Assembly: GCA_903858275.1 (NCBI GenBank) | Contig: CAIOIC010000088.1 | Location: 1 to 45,271, forward strand | Length of the DNA: 45,271 bases | From: an uncultured Verrucomicrobia subdivision 3 bacterium | Lineage (GTDB): Bacteria; Verrucomicrobiota; Verrucomicrobiia; Limisphaerales; UBA11358 | Reading direction: 5' to 3' | Shown: piece by piece, positions 17,201 to 24,479 of the stretch | Layout of the letters: every line of letters begins with the position of its first letter | Numbering within the stretch: position 1 is the stretch's first letter | The notes under the pieces: model-generated | Databases searched by the model: none | Seen by the model: the letters and a program-made list of their open reading frames with translations, nothing else | Told to the model about the DNA's origin: nothing | Program-made: the position numbers and the translations under genes

Positions 17201-18513
17201 TTGCTTGGACTGCCGCCGCCACTAGCATTACGCAGGCCAGCTTTCCCTCCTCGGCTTACGTGGGATTTTCCATTTCCACCGACCCCACGGATGGCGATGT
17301 CGGCTCCCTCGGGTATGCTCGTTTTGACAACGTCAGCCTGCTTACTGGATCGATTCCTGTTTCCGATCCGGGTTCAGTCTTCTCCAGCGGTTTTGAATAC
17401 TCAGCCTATTCGGGTAGCGGCACGCGCTTGAACTTCACGGATCCAAACTCCGGCTCCGATTGGACGACGGTTGTCAATTCCGGCAGTCTGGGTGCAAGCA
17501 TTGACGCTTACTCCTCGCAGGCCAACCCTGCGGGCGGCAGTGGGAATCATATTCGCCTCATCGACGCGGCCACCAACACCATCGGCACATATCTCAATAC
17601 CGGCGCCACCACTACTGGCAGCAGCAACCAATCGCTCCGGGTTGCCTTCAAATATGCGGTGACCACTTCCACTGGGAACAGTGGCAACGGCTTGACGTTT
17701 GGGGATGGTCCGGTAAGCCCCTACGGTTTTGGCAATGACTGGGTGGCGATTCGGTCGGGCAGGGATTCCGGGTCGCTGACCTACCCCTACCGGGCTATTT
17801 TCATCAACTATGATACCGCTCCGGGCGTCAGCAAGACGGAGGCCCAGGCCTACAAGGCTGATGGCACCTACTACAACTTTGTGCCGGGTTCTTACGTGAA
17901 TATCGTCTTCAAAATCAACCCGGTCACATTCCAATACCAGAGCATCAAAGTGGACGGGGTGGAGCAATTGGGCATGACCGTTTCCAACGGCCTGAGAGCC
18001 GGCATCCCCGCGGTCGCCTACGTGCCGATGACCTCGACGACCAATGCGCCTCTGAGCTACTTCCACCTGTATTCCAGCAGTTCCGCAACCAACACCTACG
18101 ACGTGGACGATGTCATATTTGGGCTGATGACGCCGTGGCAGCAGTGGCAGGCGGATAACTTCGGCATGAACTGGAATAATGCCGCTATGGCCGGCCCCGG
18201 CGTGATTGCTGTCGGCGACGGCTTGCCCAACCTCCTGAAATACGCCCTTGGTCTGCCGGTGGCGACCCCGGCAACCAACAGCATCACCCTGACGAAGACC
18301 GGTTTGACGTGTGTGTTTACCTACCGGCGCCCGGCCAGCCGCCCCGATATCAACTATGCCGTTGAGGTTGCTCCGGATTTTAGCGCCGGTTCATGGACCA
18401 CCAACGGAGTCACCCATGTGCGCACGGTCGCGGGCGATCCCGAGACTTGGCAGGCCAGTTATCCTGCGGGCGCGTCGTGCCTGTTCTTCCGGCTCAGAGT
18501 CGCTCAGCCGTAA
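14227..18513 (+). CDS. Large secreted multidomain protein with C25 (gingipain)-like and fibronectin type III regions
   Basis: A 1,428-residue secreted protein with a late signal sequence (MAAIFMLALAVLAPSASAQ). I chose the ATG at 14227, but 14263 and 14314 are possible and none has a clear Shine-Dalgarno sequence. Residues about 130-515 resemble the caspase-like C25 fold: LFFLGHVPVPYSG, DGHG, WPTDLYYADVDG, ELQCGRVDLANM, YGCGAGYLTACTG near 398-410 (candidate Cys), WFGDWDSPDN and NLMGDPTLRL near 508. Then come two FN3 domains (about 522-630 and 637-725), a Calx-beta-like region (about 730-840), a concanavalin-like/DUF1349-type domain (about 845-1040), a further beta-rich module, and a C-terminal region with GDGLPNLLKYALG, common in Verrucomicrobiota secreted proteins. 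Protease activity is not established. A glycosidase gene follows 44 bases on. Confidence 0.7.
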   Translation: MTTLPRLLSYFHMTSLANFTRRSGCLKSAMAAIFMLALAVLAPSASAQTARNVSIELTATTSSASPYVTLKWPSAGSYSLNLCVRPKGSSNWGTGISLPIGTTSYADTNALPGVAYEYSLIAGSPYTSYGAIVAGSDIPLVDQRGNVMLLVDNTMTVPLANEITQLQQDLAADGWVVYRHDVPRQATTANSTNSADYGPRLAELQAVRTIVQNDYNNNGGGNNWSLFFLGHVPVPYSGVIAPDGHGTHWGAWPTDLYYADVDGGWTDTSASASSGTDQRNWNVAGDGKFDQDNAPSTIELQCGRVDLANMSHVPTGMSETELLRQYLVRDHRFRCKTAPYDKVARRGIVDDNFGYFGGEAFASSGWRTGFSWFGNAAGQMDALDWFTTLQTNPMLLAYGCGAGYLTACTGVGYSIYDFGSKDSKAVFNMLFGSWFGDWDSPDNCLRAPLAGTANSLGLVNVWSGRGYFYLFHMALGDTVGYCVRFTQNHDYVAGGWNGSWGAGAIQMNLMGDPTLRLHSVAPPTKVTATSSAGGIALSWLASSEAGLSGYHVYRSTVASGPFTRLTGIVPNGSNPTGSCLSSSTLTYMDTDASLLAGTNYTYLVKAVKMETSASGIYANQSLGAAVTLTHLAAVPSPTAPTRLAVSRTAAATCVLTWDDNASDETGYLVERCDPVTGIWSQIASLPANSTNHTDYAAAIGQIINYRVRATGAGANSAYSTAAADYNRPGIFCESAYYYTTTKGVGAFNAQPLRFSGSAGIVGINYTTTDVLSTVGTDYTAVAGSVTWNHGEGGAKAASVPIVNLSGTQPTKIFKISYSGPTNSLALGTPTNSYVFITDPAALALSGTWATTTMGALSADTGYAEIANGIYGVATRGTDYGVGASPGTADTARYLYTNITGDFRLTARASYFSSTGPNVRAGIMVRGSLASNSMMNALIISGNTLSCARYSRASNGAGSITGSPLVYAPKIPNWLRVTRLGNQFISEQSANGIAWTAAATSITQASFPSSAYVGFSISTDPTDGDVGSLGYARFDNVSLLTGSIPVSDPGSVFSSGFEYSAYSGSGTRLNFTDPNSGSDWTTVVNSGSLGASIDAYSSQANPAGGSGNHIRLIDAATNTIGTYLNTGATTTGSSNQSLRVAFKYAVTTSTGNSGNGLTFGDGPVSPYGFGNDWVAIRSGRDSGSLTYPYRAIFINYDTAPGVSKTEAQAYKADGTYYNFVPGSYVNIVFKINPVTFQYQSIKVDGVEQLGMTVSNGLRAGIPAVAYVPMTSTTNAPLSYFHLYSSSSATNTYDVDDVIFGLMTPWQQWQADNFGMNWNNAAMAGPGVIAVGDGLPNLLKYALGLPVATPATNSITLTKTGLTCVFTYRRPASRPDINYAVEVAPDFSAGSWTTNGVTHVRTVAGDPETWQASYPAGASCLFFRLRVAQP

Positions 18514-18557
18514 GCGCCATCTTTGTGACTTCACCCCCATAAATCAAAGGTGTAAAA

Positions 18558-20129
18558 ATGAAACAATCCCTATCCATCGTATCAAAAAAAACCACCATCG
18601 TTTTAGTTGCCCTGGTGCCGATGTTGGCATTCTCACAATTTCAAATACCCAACCAACGCCTGACTCAAGGAGACAGGCTTGATTTTTCGGTTGATACCGC
18701 AAAGGTGCTTGCCAACACCGAAAAAAGAATCGGCGGAATCTCCTTTTGTTTTTTAAAGGGCTGGGCTACCGGAAAAGGGCCATATGATAAACAGGGCGGG
18801 TATGTGTTGACGCCTAAAATGGAGAGCGCCATTCGAGAGCTGAAATTGCCCATGACCCGCTTCCATGAAATAACCTGGGGGTTTGACAAAGAGATTGATA
18901 AGTTCGCCGCCCTCGATCGTCTTGCCTCCCTCCTTGACACCCTGAAAATTCCGCAGGAAACAACGCCCCTCAGTTTAAATGATCACGATTCACGGCGGAC
19001 AACGCATCCGCTGATAACCCCTAAGGAATGGGTTGATTTGGTCGCCTATTCCAAGCGCAAAGGATATCGCTTTAAGTATTGGGAAATAGTGAATGAGCCT
19101 TGGATCGGTAGTGTGTATGGCTCTAAAACGGCCATGTTTCGCGCGCCGGGCGATTATGTCGCCTACCTGACCAACGTCAGCGCAGCTATTCATGCCGCCG
19201 ATCCGGCGGCTCTGGTGGGTGCCGACATCATCACCCCTTGGGCAGGCGGTTATCCGCCCAAGGCGCCCTTTCTTGGCGGGTTGCCCGATGACAGTTGGGG
19301 AACCAATGTTTTGGGCAAGGCTGCCGGTTACTATGAATGGGTGGCTGGCCACTTTTACAGCTACGCCCGGCCAAATCAGCCGCTCGATGAATATTTTTTC
19401 AGGAACAACTTTGAGACCATGAATAATGTCCAAAGGCTCAACAATGCCCTGCACAAGCTTAATCCGGCACATCCCGCCTATCAGTATGACACCGAGTGGG
19501 CCACGGCCGAGGGCAATATGCCGCCCCGCGTCGCCGGCAATATGGTGGGCGTCCTCCATCATGCCATTCGCCTTATTTACTACACTCGGGAAAGCCTGAT
19601 GAAGGGTGCCAGTGCCTGGCAGATGCTTTCCACATCAGCCGAAAAAGATATGAGTTACGCCATCCTCAATATGCAGGACGACTCGGTGACCTCCATGCGC
19701 TACTGGCTGTATTACTATTTCAACCGCCATATGGGAGATTGGGTGCTCGACATCAAAGGCACCGCTCCACAGCAAAGCATGCGCACCGGAAAGGATAAGA
19801 CCATTCCCGTGGTGAAAACGCCGCCGCTCGTGACGCTTAATTCCAACAAAACCGAACTGTATCTGATGGTGGCGAATGGCGACTGGAAGAATGACTGCCC
19901 CTGCAATATGACCGTGACCGGAATGAACATCGCCAGCATCAGTGCCGTGGTCCTTAACAATGGAGACGCGAATGCCTCGCCGTGGATACACCAGCAAAGC
20001 GAATTTGTCAGCCCTCAGGCAATGACGCTATCCACCACGGCGGGACAAAGCAAAATTTCGTTCACCTTGCCCGCGCATTCGGTGGTCTTTGCCACGTGCA
20101 AGAGTGTCAGGACAGGCGCCGTCAGGTGA
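18558..20129 (+). CDS. Exported clan GH-A glycoside hydrolase (GH39/GH51/GH30-like)
   Basis: A 523-residue exported protein. The N-terminus (MKQSLSIVSKKTTIVLVALVPMLAFS) is a signal peptide, and AAAGG-like AAAGG at 18546-18550 serves as ribosome-binding site seven bases before the ATG. A (beta/alpha)8 barrel is indicated by LPMTRFHEITWG, then FKYWEIVNEPW with the acid/base Glu180, and QYDTEWATAEG with the nucleophile Glu313, the two-Glu layout of retaining clan GH-A enzymes. A C-terminal beta-sandwich (about 400-520) ends in FTLPAHSVVFATCK, as in GH51, GH39 and GH30 proteins. The exact family and sugar cannot be set by eye; xylosidase, arabinofuranosidase or glucuronidase activities are candidates. 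The gene's first 500 bases look more AT-rich than its neighbours. It follows the C25-like gene on the same strand. Confidence 0.75.
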   Translation: MKQSLSIVSKKTTIVLVALVPMLAFSQFQIPNQRLTQGDRLDFSVDTAKVLANTEKRIGGISFCFLKGWATGKGPYDKQGGYVLTPKMESAIRELKLPMTRFHEITWGFDKEIDKFAALDRLASLLDTLKIPQETTPLSLNDHDSRRTTHPLITPKEWVDLVAYSKRKGYRFKYWEIVNEPWIGSVYGSKTAMFRAPGDYVAYLTNVSAAIHAADPAALVGADIITPWAGGYPPKAPFLGGLPDDSWGTNVLGKAAGYYEWVAGHFYSYARPNQPLDEYFFRNNFETMNNVQRLNNALHKLNPAHPAYQYDTEWATAEGNMPPRVAGNMVGVLHHAIRLIYYTRESLMKGASAWQMLSTSAEKDMSYAILNMQDDSVTSMRYWLYYYFNRHMGDWVLDIKGTAPQQSMRTGKDKTIPVVKTPPLVTLNSNKTELYLMVANGDWKNDCPCNMTVTGMNIASISAVVLNNGDANASPWIHQQSEFVSPQAMTLSTTAGQSKISFTLPAHSVVFATCKSVRTGAVR

Positions 20130-20231
20130 GGATTGCGGCCGCGGCTCCGGATGATTGTGATTGATTGACCCCATGGCGGCAGCTTCCCGTCCGCCGCTAC
20201 AACGCCTTGGCCGCAAGGTCACGGCGGGGAC

Positions 20232-20858
20232 TTACTGCCGGACCACCGTTCCCGGCACCGTCACAATGACGGTGTCGCTGGGCTGGCCGATTTCCCGGTC
20301 TTGCACCACACCGATGGCCTGATATTCCCGCGTCTCGGCGGCGCCCGGCACCGCCACCGGGGTCGGGTCCACATACGGCGAGCGGGACACGCGCGCCACC
20401 AGCCGCCACGCCGTCTCGCCTTCGCGGCGCACATACAGGTTCACATCGGTGGCGCCCCGCTTCTTGAACCGCAGCCGCACCTGGCCGAGATGACCCCGGG
20501 CCTCCAGTTCCGGCTGGTGGTGGTTGGCATCCACCGCCGGCACGGAGGCGGACAGTTGCAATCCGGCGATGGCGGCCGAGCTGTCGGTGGCCGCCGTCTT
20601 CCACCGGGCGATTTCCTTGCGCAATCCGGCCAGGCTCTGGCGCGCGATCAGTTTCTTCTGCGAGCTGGCGGCCAGCCACTCATCGCGTTTCTTCCGAACC
20701 AAGTCGTGGGCCGCGAGGTGCGCATCAATCCAATCGTTGACCTGCGCCAGCCGCGCGGGCGTGATATCAATTTCCGCGACATGCCGGGGGAGGTTGGTCC
20801 TGAGATTTTGCAGCCAGACATACTGGTCGGTGTCCCGCTTGGGCACATAATCAGCCAT
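20232..20858 (-). CDS. Unassigned protein with a helical N-terminus and FN3-like C-terminus
   Basis: A 208-residue protein without signal peptide or membrane segment. Residues 1-95 are charged and probably helical (RLAQVNDWIDAHLAAHDLVRK, SLAGLRKEIARWK). Residues about 120-205 look like a beta-sandwich of fibronectin III type: LGQVRLRFKKRGATDVNLYVR, TAWRLVARVSRSPYVD, TREYQAIGVVQDREIG, and SDTVIVTVPGTV at the end. The combination suggests a structural or binding protein. I do not recognise a named family, though similar small proteins are, to my memory, seen in Verrucomicrobiota. The whole region upstream of its start codon is taken up by the 21-bp repeat array and its decayed edge. The gene converges with the clan GH-A glycosidase gene. 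Confidence 0.65.
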   Translation of the reverse strand: MADYVPKRDTDQYVWLQNLRTNLPRHVAEIDITPARLAQVNDWIDAHLAAHDLVRKKRDEWLAASSQKKLIARQSLAGLRKEIARWKTAATDSSAAIAGLQLSASVPAVDANHHQPELEARGHLGQVRLRFKKRGATDVNLYVRREGETAWRLVARVSRSPYVDPTPVAVPGAAETREYQAIGVVQDREIGQPSDTVIVTVPGTVVRQ

Positions 20859-21001
20859 AACGTAGTTTTCCTTTCCGCTCTCGTTTTACGCCCGACCGGC
20901 GGGATTGCCAAGTATGAATTATTGGCCGCAAAAGCGCCCAACCCCGCCAAAAGATTGATATTGAGCGGCCAGAACTACGCCAATACCGGCTGGAACACCG
21001 C

Positions 21002-21274
21002 CACCGCTCAAGAAAAGTGCGGGGAAAACAAAAAATATGCCGGACCAAACCGCTATCGGTCGCGGCCAGTTTCAAACCGTCCCAAGCCAATTTGCAAAAG
21101 ACCACGGCCAATTCTTAATCGGCTGCGGCCAGTGGTAAAATGGTCAAGACCGGATAATAATTTGTCCCGGACAATTTGATTGCGGCCATGACCGGTTTGA
21201 TTTTACCCAAGGACGTTTTAGAAATGGTCGCGGGTAATTTCAAATTGGCTGGGGCCAGTTTGCCGGCAGCCGGT
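21002..21274. repeat. Array of 13 degenerate 21-bp tandem units in strict register
   Basis: Units begin at 21002, 21023, 21044, 21065, 21086, 21107, 21128, 21149, 21170, 21191, 21212, 21233 and 21254, with no insertion or deletion. Columns 1-8 favour G/A-C-C-A/G-A/G-T-T-T, columns 10-14 are mostly A/T, columns 15-18 favour G-G-T/C-C, and column 21 is usually G. AT-rich and GC-rich blocks therefore alternate about every 10.5 bp. Inside units there are short dyads (AATTTCAAATT at 21236-21246), and at unit borders GC dyads (GGTCAAGACC at 21142-21151, TGTCCCGGACA at 21163-21173). Looser units extend left to about 20904. The array fills most of the 444-base gap (20859-21302) between purD and the unassigned gene. 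No gene, RNA or insertion sequence is seen in that gap. Confidence 0.85.
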
Positions 21275-21302
21275 GGTTCGTGACGGCATTGGAGCGGTTC
21301 AA

Positions 21303-22598
21303 TCAAACACTGAAGGCCTTGGCCGCGATATCGCGGCGGAAGTGCGCGCCGTCGAACTGGATTTTCCCAACGGCGACGTAGGCGGCGGACTGGGCGGCCT
21401 TCAAATCCTTGCCCAACGCGGTCACGCCGAGGACGCGACCCCCGTTGGTCACAATCTGACCGTCTTTCAACGCCGTGCCGGCGTGAAAAACTTTCGTGTG
21501 CGGCAGCGCATTCGCGGCGTCGAGGCCGGTGATGACTTTTCCCTTCGCGTAGTTGCCGGGATAACCGCCGCTGGCCATCACCACGCACACGCTCGCGAGC
21601 GGACTCCACTTCAATTCCAGTGAGCCGAGGGAACCGCAGACGCTGGCCGCGAGAAGTTCCACCAAATCATTTTCCAGCCGCGTCAGATACACCTGTGTCT
21701 CCGGATCGCCGAAGCGGGCGTTGAACTCCAGAATCTTCGGGCCGTTCTTCGTGAGCATGACGCCGGGATAAAGCAGGCCGCGATAATCAATCCCCTCCGC
21801 CACGCAGCCGCGCATGAAAGGCTCGAGAACTTTTTTGGCGGTGTCAGCGAGCTGGGCATCATTCAGGAAAGGCGTGGGCGAATACGTTCCCATGCCGCCG
21901 GTATTCAGGCCGAGGTCGCCGTCGAGCGCGCGTTTGTGATCCTGCGAGGTGGGGAAAATTTTCGCCGTCCGGCCATCGCAGAGCGCGTGCAAGGAAACCT
22001 CGATGCCTTCGAGAAATTCCTGGATGACCACGTTCGCGCCCGCTGCACCAAACGCTTTGCTCACCATGATTTCGTCCACGGCCTTTTCCGCTTCGGCTTG
22101 ATTGGTGCAGATCAGAACACCTTTGCCGAGCGCGAGGCCGTCGGCTTTCACCACGCATTTCCCGCCGAGGCTGGCGCAGAATTTCTTTGCAGCAACCACG
22201 TCGGAGAAGGTTCCGGCGGCGGCGGTCGGAATGCCGTATTTCTCCATGAACTTTTGCGAGAAAACCTTGGAGGACTCGAACTGCGCGGCTTTGCGGTTCA
22301 CGCCCCAGATGCGCAGGCCGTGCGACTGGAACAAATCCACGATGCCGAGCGCGAGCGGGTTGTCGGGGCCGACAACGGTGAGGTCGGCTTTTTTCTCCTG
22401 CGCGAAGGCGAGCAGCCTGGGCAGGTCTTCCGCGCCGAGGTTCACGCATTCCACCGCCGCGCCATTTTTGGCGAGGCGCTCCTGCGCGATGCCGGCATTG
22501 CCGGGCGCGCACCACATCTGCGTGGTATTGGGCGACTGGGCCAGTTTCCAAACCAGGGCGTGTTCGCGTCCGCCGGAGCCGATGACCAGAATTTTCAT
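21303..22598 (-). CDS. purD: Phosphoribosylamine--glycine ligase (GAR synthetase)
   Basis: The second step of purine synthesis: ATP-dependent ligation of glycine to 5-phosphoribosylamine. The 431-residue protein has the standard length and ATP-grasp layout: N-terminal MKILVIGSGGREHALVWKL, the central ATP-binding segment (KCVVKADGLALGKGVL and VVIQEFLEGIEVSL), SQDHKRALDGDLGLNTGGMG, and near the C-terminal half GPKILEFNARFGDPETQ with the metal ligands Glu and Asn. The start ATG at 22598 gives the conserved beginning. It lies 39 bases downstream of the last heparinase-like gene on the same strand, so it may be transcribed with the carbohydrate genes, an unusual arrangement. The 21-bp repeat array follows its stop codon. 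Confidence 0.96.
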   Translation of the reverse strand: MKILVIGSGGREHALVWKLAQSPNTTQMWCAPGNAGIAQERLAKNGAAVECVNLGAEDLPRLLAFAQEKKADLTVVGPDNPLALGIVDLFQSHGLRIWGVNRKAAQFESSKVFSQKFMEKYGIPTAAAGTFSDVVAAKKFCASLGGKCVVKADGLALGKGVLICTNQAEAEKAVDEIMVSKAFGAAGANVVIQEFLEGIEVSLHALCDGRTAKIFPTSQDHKRALDGDLGLNTGGMGTYSPTPFLNDAQLADTAKKVLEPFMRGCVAEGIDYRGLLYPGVMLTKNGPKILEFNARFGDPETQVYLTRLENDLVELLAASVCGSLGSLELKWSPLASVCVVMASGGYPGNYAKGKVITGLDAANALPHTKVFHAGTALKDGQIVTNGGRVLGVTALGKDLKAAQSAAYVAVGKIQFDGAHFRRDIAAKAFSV

Positions 22599-22637
22599 GC
22601 GCGCAGATTGAAGCAGGAACCGGGCGCGGAATCAATT

Positions 22638-24479
22638 TTACTTCCCGGCGCCGGCGGCTTCGGGCTGGAGCTGGATTTCGACCGTCAAATTGCCGGAGGC
22701 GGGAACCGCCGCGTTCATCGCGAGAATTTGTGCGTTGGGATTGGGCTGGTTGACGCCGTCGTTTGGCGGCTGGGCACTGGCGATTTCAAAACGAGCATTG
22801 GCCGGGGAAAGGATTTTCACCGTCAGCGTCTGGTCATCCTGTTGGAGCGTGGCTTGGTTGTTGTTCACGCTGATCTTGGCGCGCGTGAGCATTTGCCAGC
22901 GCACGGACAGGCCGGGCTGGGCGGCGGCGATGTCGTCGCGGATCAGGACGGTTTTGTTTCCGGCCATGGAAAACTTTCGCTTCACGCTGCCGGCCTGGCC
23001 GGCGAAGATTTCCGAGAGGTTGACGGTGGCGGAAGTGTCGCTGAATTCGGTGATGCGCGCGTCACCGGTCGCGTTGTGCAGCTTGCCGCCGAGCGTGAGG
23101 TTGTTGTGGCTGAAATTGTTCAGGCGAAAAACGCGCCAGCGGTCGCTGTTCTGTTTGTTGTCAAAAAGCACCCATCCCTTGGACATGATGGAATAATAAT
23201 TTTGCGCCCCCAGGTCGCTGGCCCAGCGCACGCCATTGACGTCGAGCACGAATGATCCCGCATCCATGTGGGAGTGGTTGATTTTGGTTGATCCCCCCTT
23301 GAACGCGAGGAAGAGCGCGTTGGTGTCCGTCCACGAACTGCGAAAGGCGCCGACCGGGTTGGGGCCGTCGCCATGCCAGGCGAGCGGCAGTCGCGCCGGC
23401 GGCGGAATGTTTTTGGGCAGGCCGTCAATCCAGATGGCCAGGAAGGGATAAAAGCGATCGGGGTTCTTTTCCTTGTCCGACTTGGCCAGATGCGCCTGCA
23501 ATAATTGGTTTTGCAAATACACCAGCTCCGGGGAATGCAGCTTTTGCGCGAACCAAAACAGCGTGGGCTCGAATTGCACGCCGTCACCGCTGTCCGAAAA
23601 ATTAAACGGCCTTCCCGTCGGGCCGATTTGCTGCACCAGTGACGTCGCGCTGGCCAGAAAGCCGGGAGCAGCGGGCAAATCCCAGTTTGTGCCCAGCGCC
23701 GTTTCCAGCGCGGAAACCATCAGCACTGAATACGTCGTGCCGTAGCTCCAATAGCCCGGGCCTTCAGGATAAATTCCGTCCGGCACATACGGCTTGAGAC
23801 CGTTCGCAATATTTTTGCGGGCGAGGGTCAGAACTTCACGGGCGATTTCCGGATTTTCATCCGCGATGGCCAGTGCGCCGATGGTGAGGCCGCCGAAACA
23901 AACCTGGTTCCAGTTCATGGCGGCCTTTTGCCAGGTATTGGTGGACGGCAAGCCGGGCTTGATGCCCTTTTCCAGAATCGCTTGCTTGAGCGTGGCGCGG
24001 GTGGTCGCCGGCAATGCATCAAACAGCCAGTCGTAACCCAGGGCCAGCGCGGTGGTCATCTCGGCGGTGCACAGGTAAACGGAAGGAACCCAGTCCACAA
24101 ACGCGGCGGCATCGAGCATGTCCTTTTGCGCGCGGTCGAGGAAAACTTTTTCGCCGGTGACCCGGTAAGCGAAGCTGCAAAGCTCGATTCGCCGCATCGC
24201 CTCGCGCGAAACCGGCAGCATCTTGCTGCCTATCTTTGTATAAACCAGGGTTGGCGCTTTCAGCACCTTGCGCGCGCTGTCCACGATGCCGGTGATAACG
24301 GCATCCAGCTTGGCGTCACTCGCGCGGCGGGTGCGCAAATCGTTCCAGCCGGCCGTGGTGATGATCAGGCGGGGATGTTCCTTGCGCAGGCCGGCCAGAA
24401 CGTCCGGCGCCGCAACTTCCGCCGCCCAGACTGGAGGGCAGGCAAGGCTGATGAGCAGTAAGAACAGTTTGAATTTCAA
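22638..24479 (-). CDS. Exported heparinase II/III-like protein, copy A (putative polysaccharide lyase)
   Basis: A 613-residue exported protein. The best start is the TTG at 24479 (read MKFKLFLLLISLACPPVWA, a signal peptide), with GGAG seven bases upstream. This start overlaps the TGA of the GH95 gene, implying translational coupling. The frame is open further upstream but only inside GH95. The N-terminal half is an (alpha/alpha) toroid with MNWNQVCFGGLTIGA and DGIYPEGPGYWSYG. The C-terminal half is a heparinase II/III beta-sandwich with NHSHMDAGSFVLD and ASDLGAQNYY. Proteins of this fold (PL12, PL15, PL17, PL21) cleave uronate-containing chains by beta-elimination. The family cannot be set by eye. 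The position of the catalytic Asn-His pair of PL17 seems to read MNWN. It is the most divergent of three paralogues here. Confidence 0.8.
   Translation of the reverse strand: MKFKLFLLLISLACPPVWAAEVAAPDVLAGLRKEHPRLIITTAGWNDLRTRRASDAKLDAVITGIVDSARKVLKAPTLVYTKIGSKMLPVSREAMRRIELCSFAYRVTGEKVFLDRAQKDMLDAAAFVDWVPSVYLCTAEMTTALALGYDWLFDALPATTRATLKQAILEKGIKPGLPSTNTWQKAAMNWNQVCFGGLTIGALAIADENPEIAREVLTLARKNIANGLKPYVPDGIYPEGPGYWSYGTTYSVLMVSALETALGTNWDLPAAPGFLASATSLVQQIGPTGRPFNFSDSGDGVQFEPTLFWFAQKLHSPELVYLQNQLLQAHLAKSDKEKNPDRFYPFLAIWIDGLPKNIPPPARLPLAWHGDGPNPVGAFRSSWTDTNALFLAFKGGSTKINHSHMDAGSFVLDVNGVRWASDLGAQNYYSIMSKGWVLFDNKQNSDRWRVFRLNNFSHNNLTLGGKLHNATGDARITEFSDTSATVNLSEIFAGQAGSVKRKFSMAGNKTVLIRDDIAAAQPGLSVRWQMLTRAKISVNNNQATLQQDDQTLTVKILSPANARFEIASAQPPNDGVNQPNPNAQILAMNAAVPASGNLTVEIQLQPEAAGAGK

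Noticed and set aside
14227..20129. Prophage or insertion sequence in the accessory region
   Set aside because: No transposase, integrase, phage gene or terminal inverted repeat was found. The genes are secreted enzymes or structural proteins.
20301..21179. Plus-strand ORF whose end reads as an Arg-Pro heptad repeat
   Set aside because: The heptad arises because 21 is a multiple of three, so any frame through the array looks periodic. The start lies opposite the unassigned gene and no signal for translation is seen.
21002..21274. CRISPR array or origin iterons
   Set aside because: There is no constant repeat with variable spacers and no cas gene, and no replication initiator gene is near. 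An iteron-like array stays possible only as analogy.
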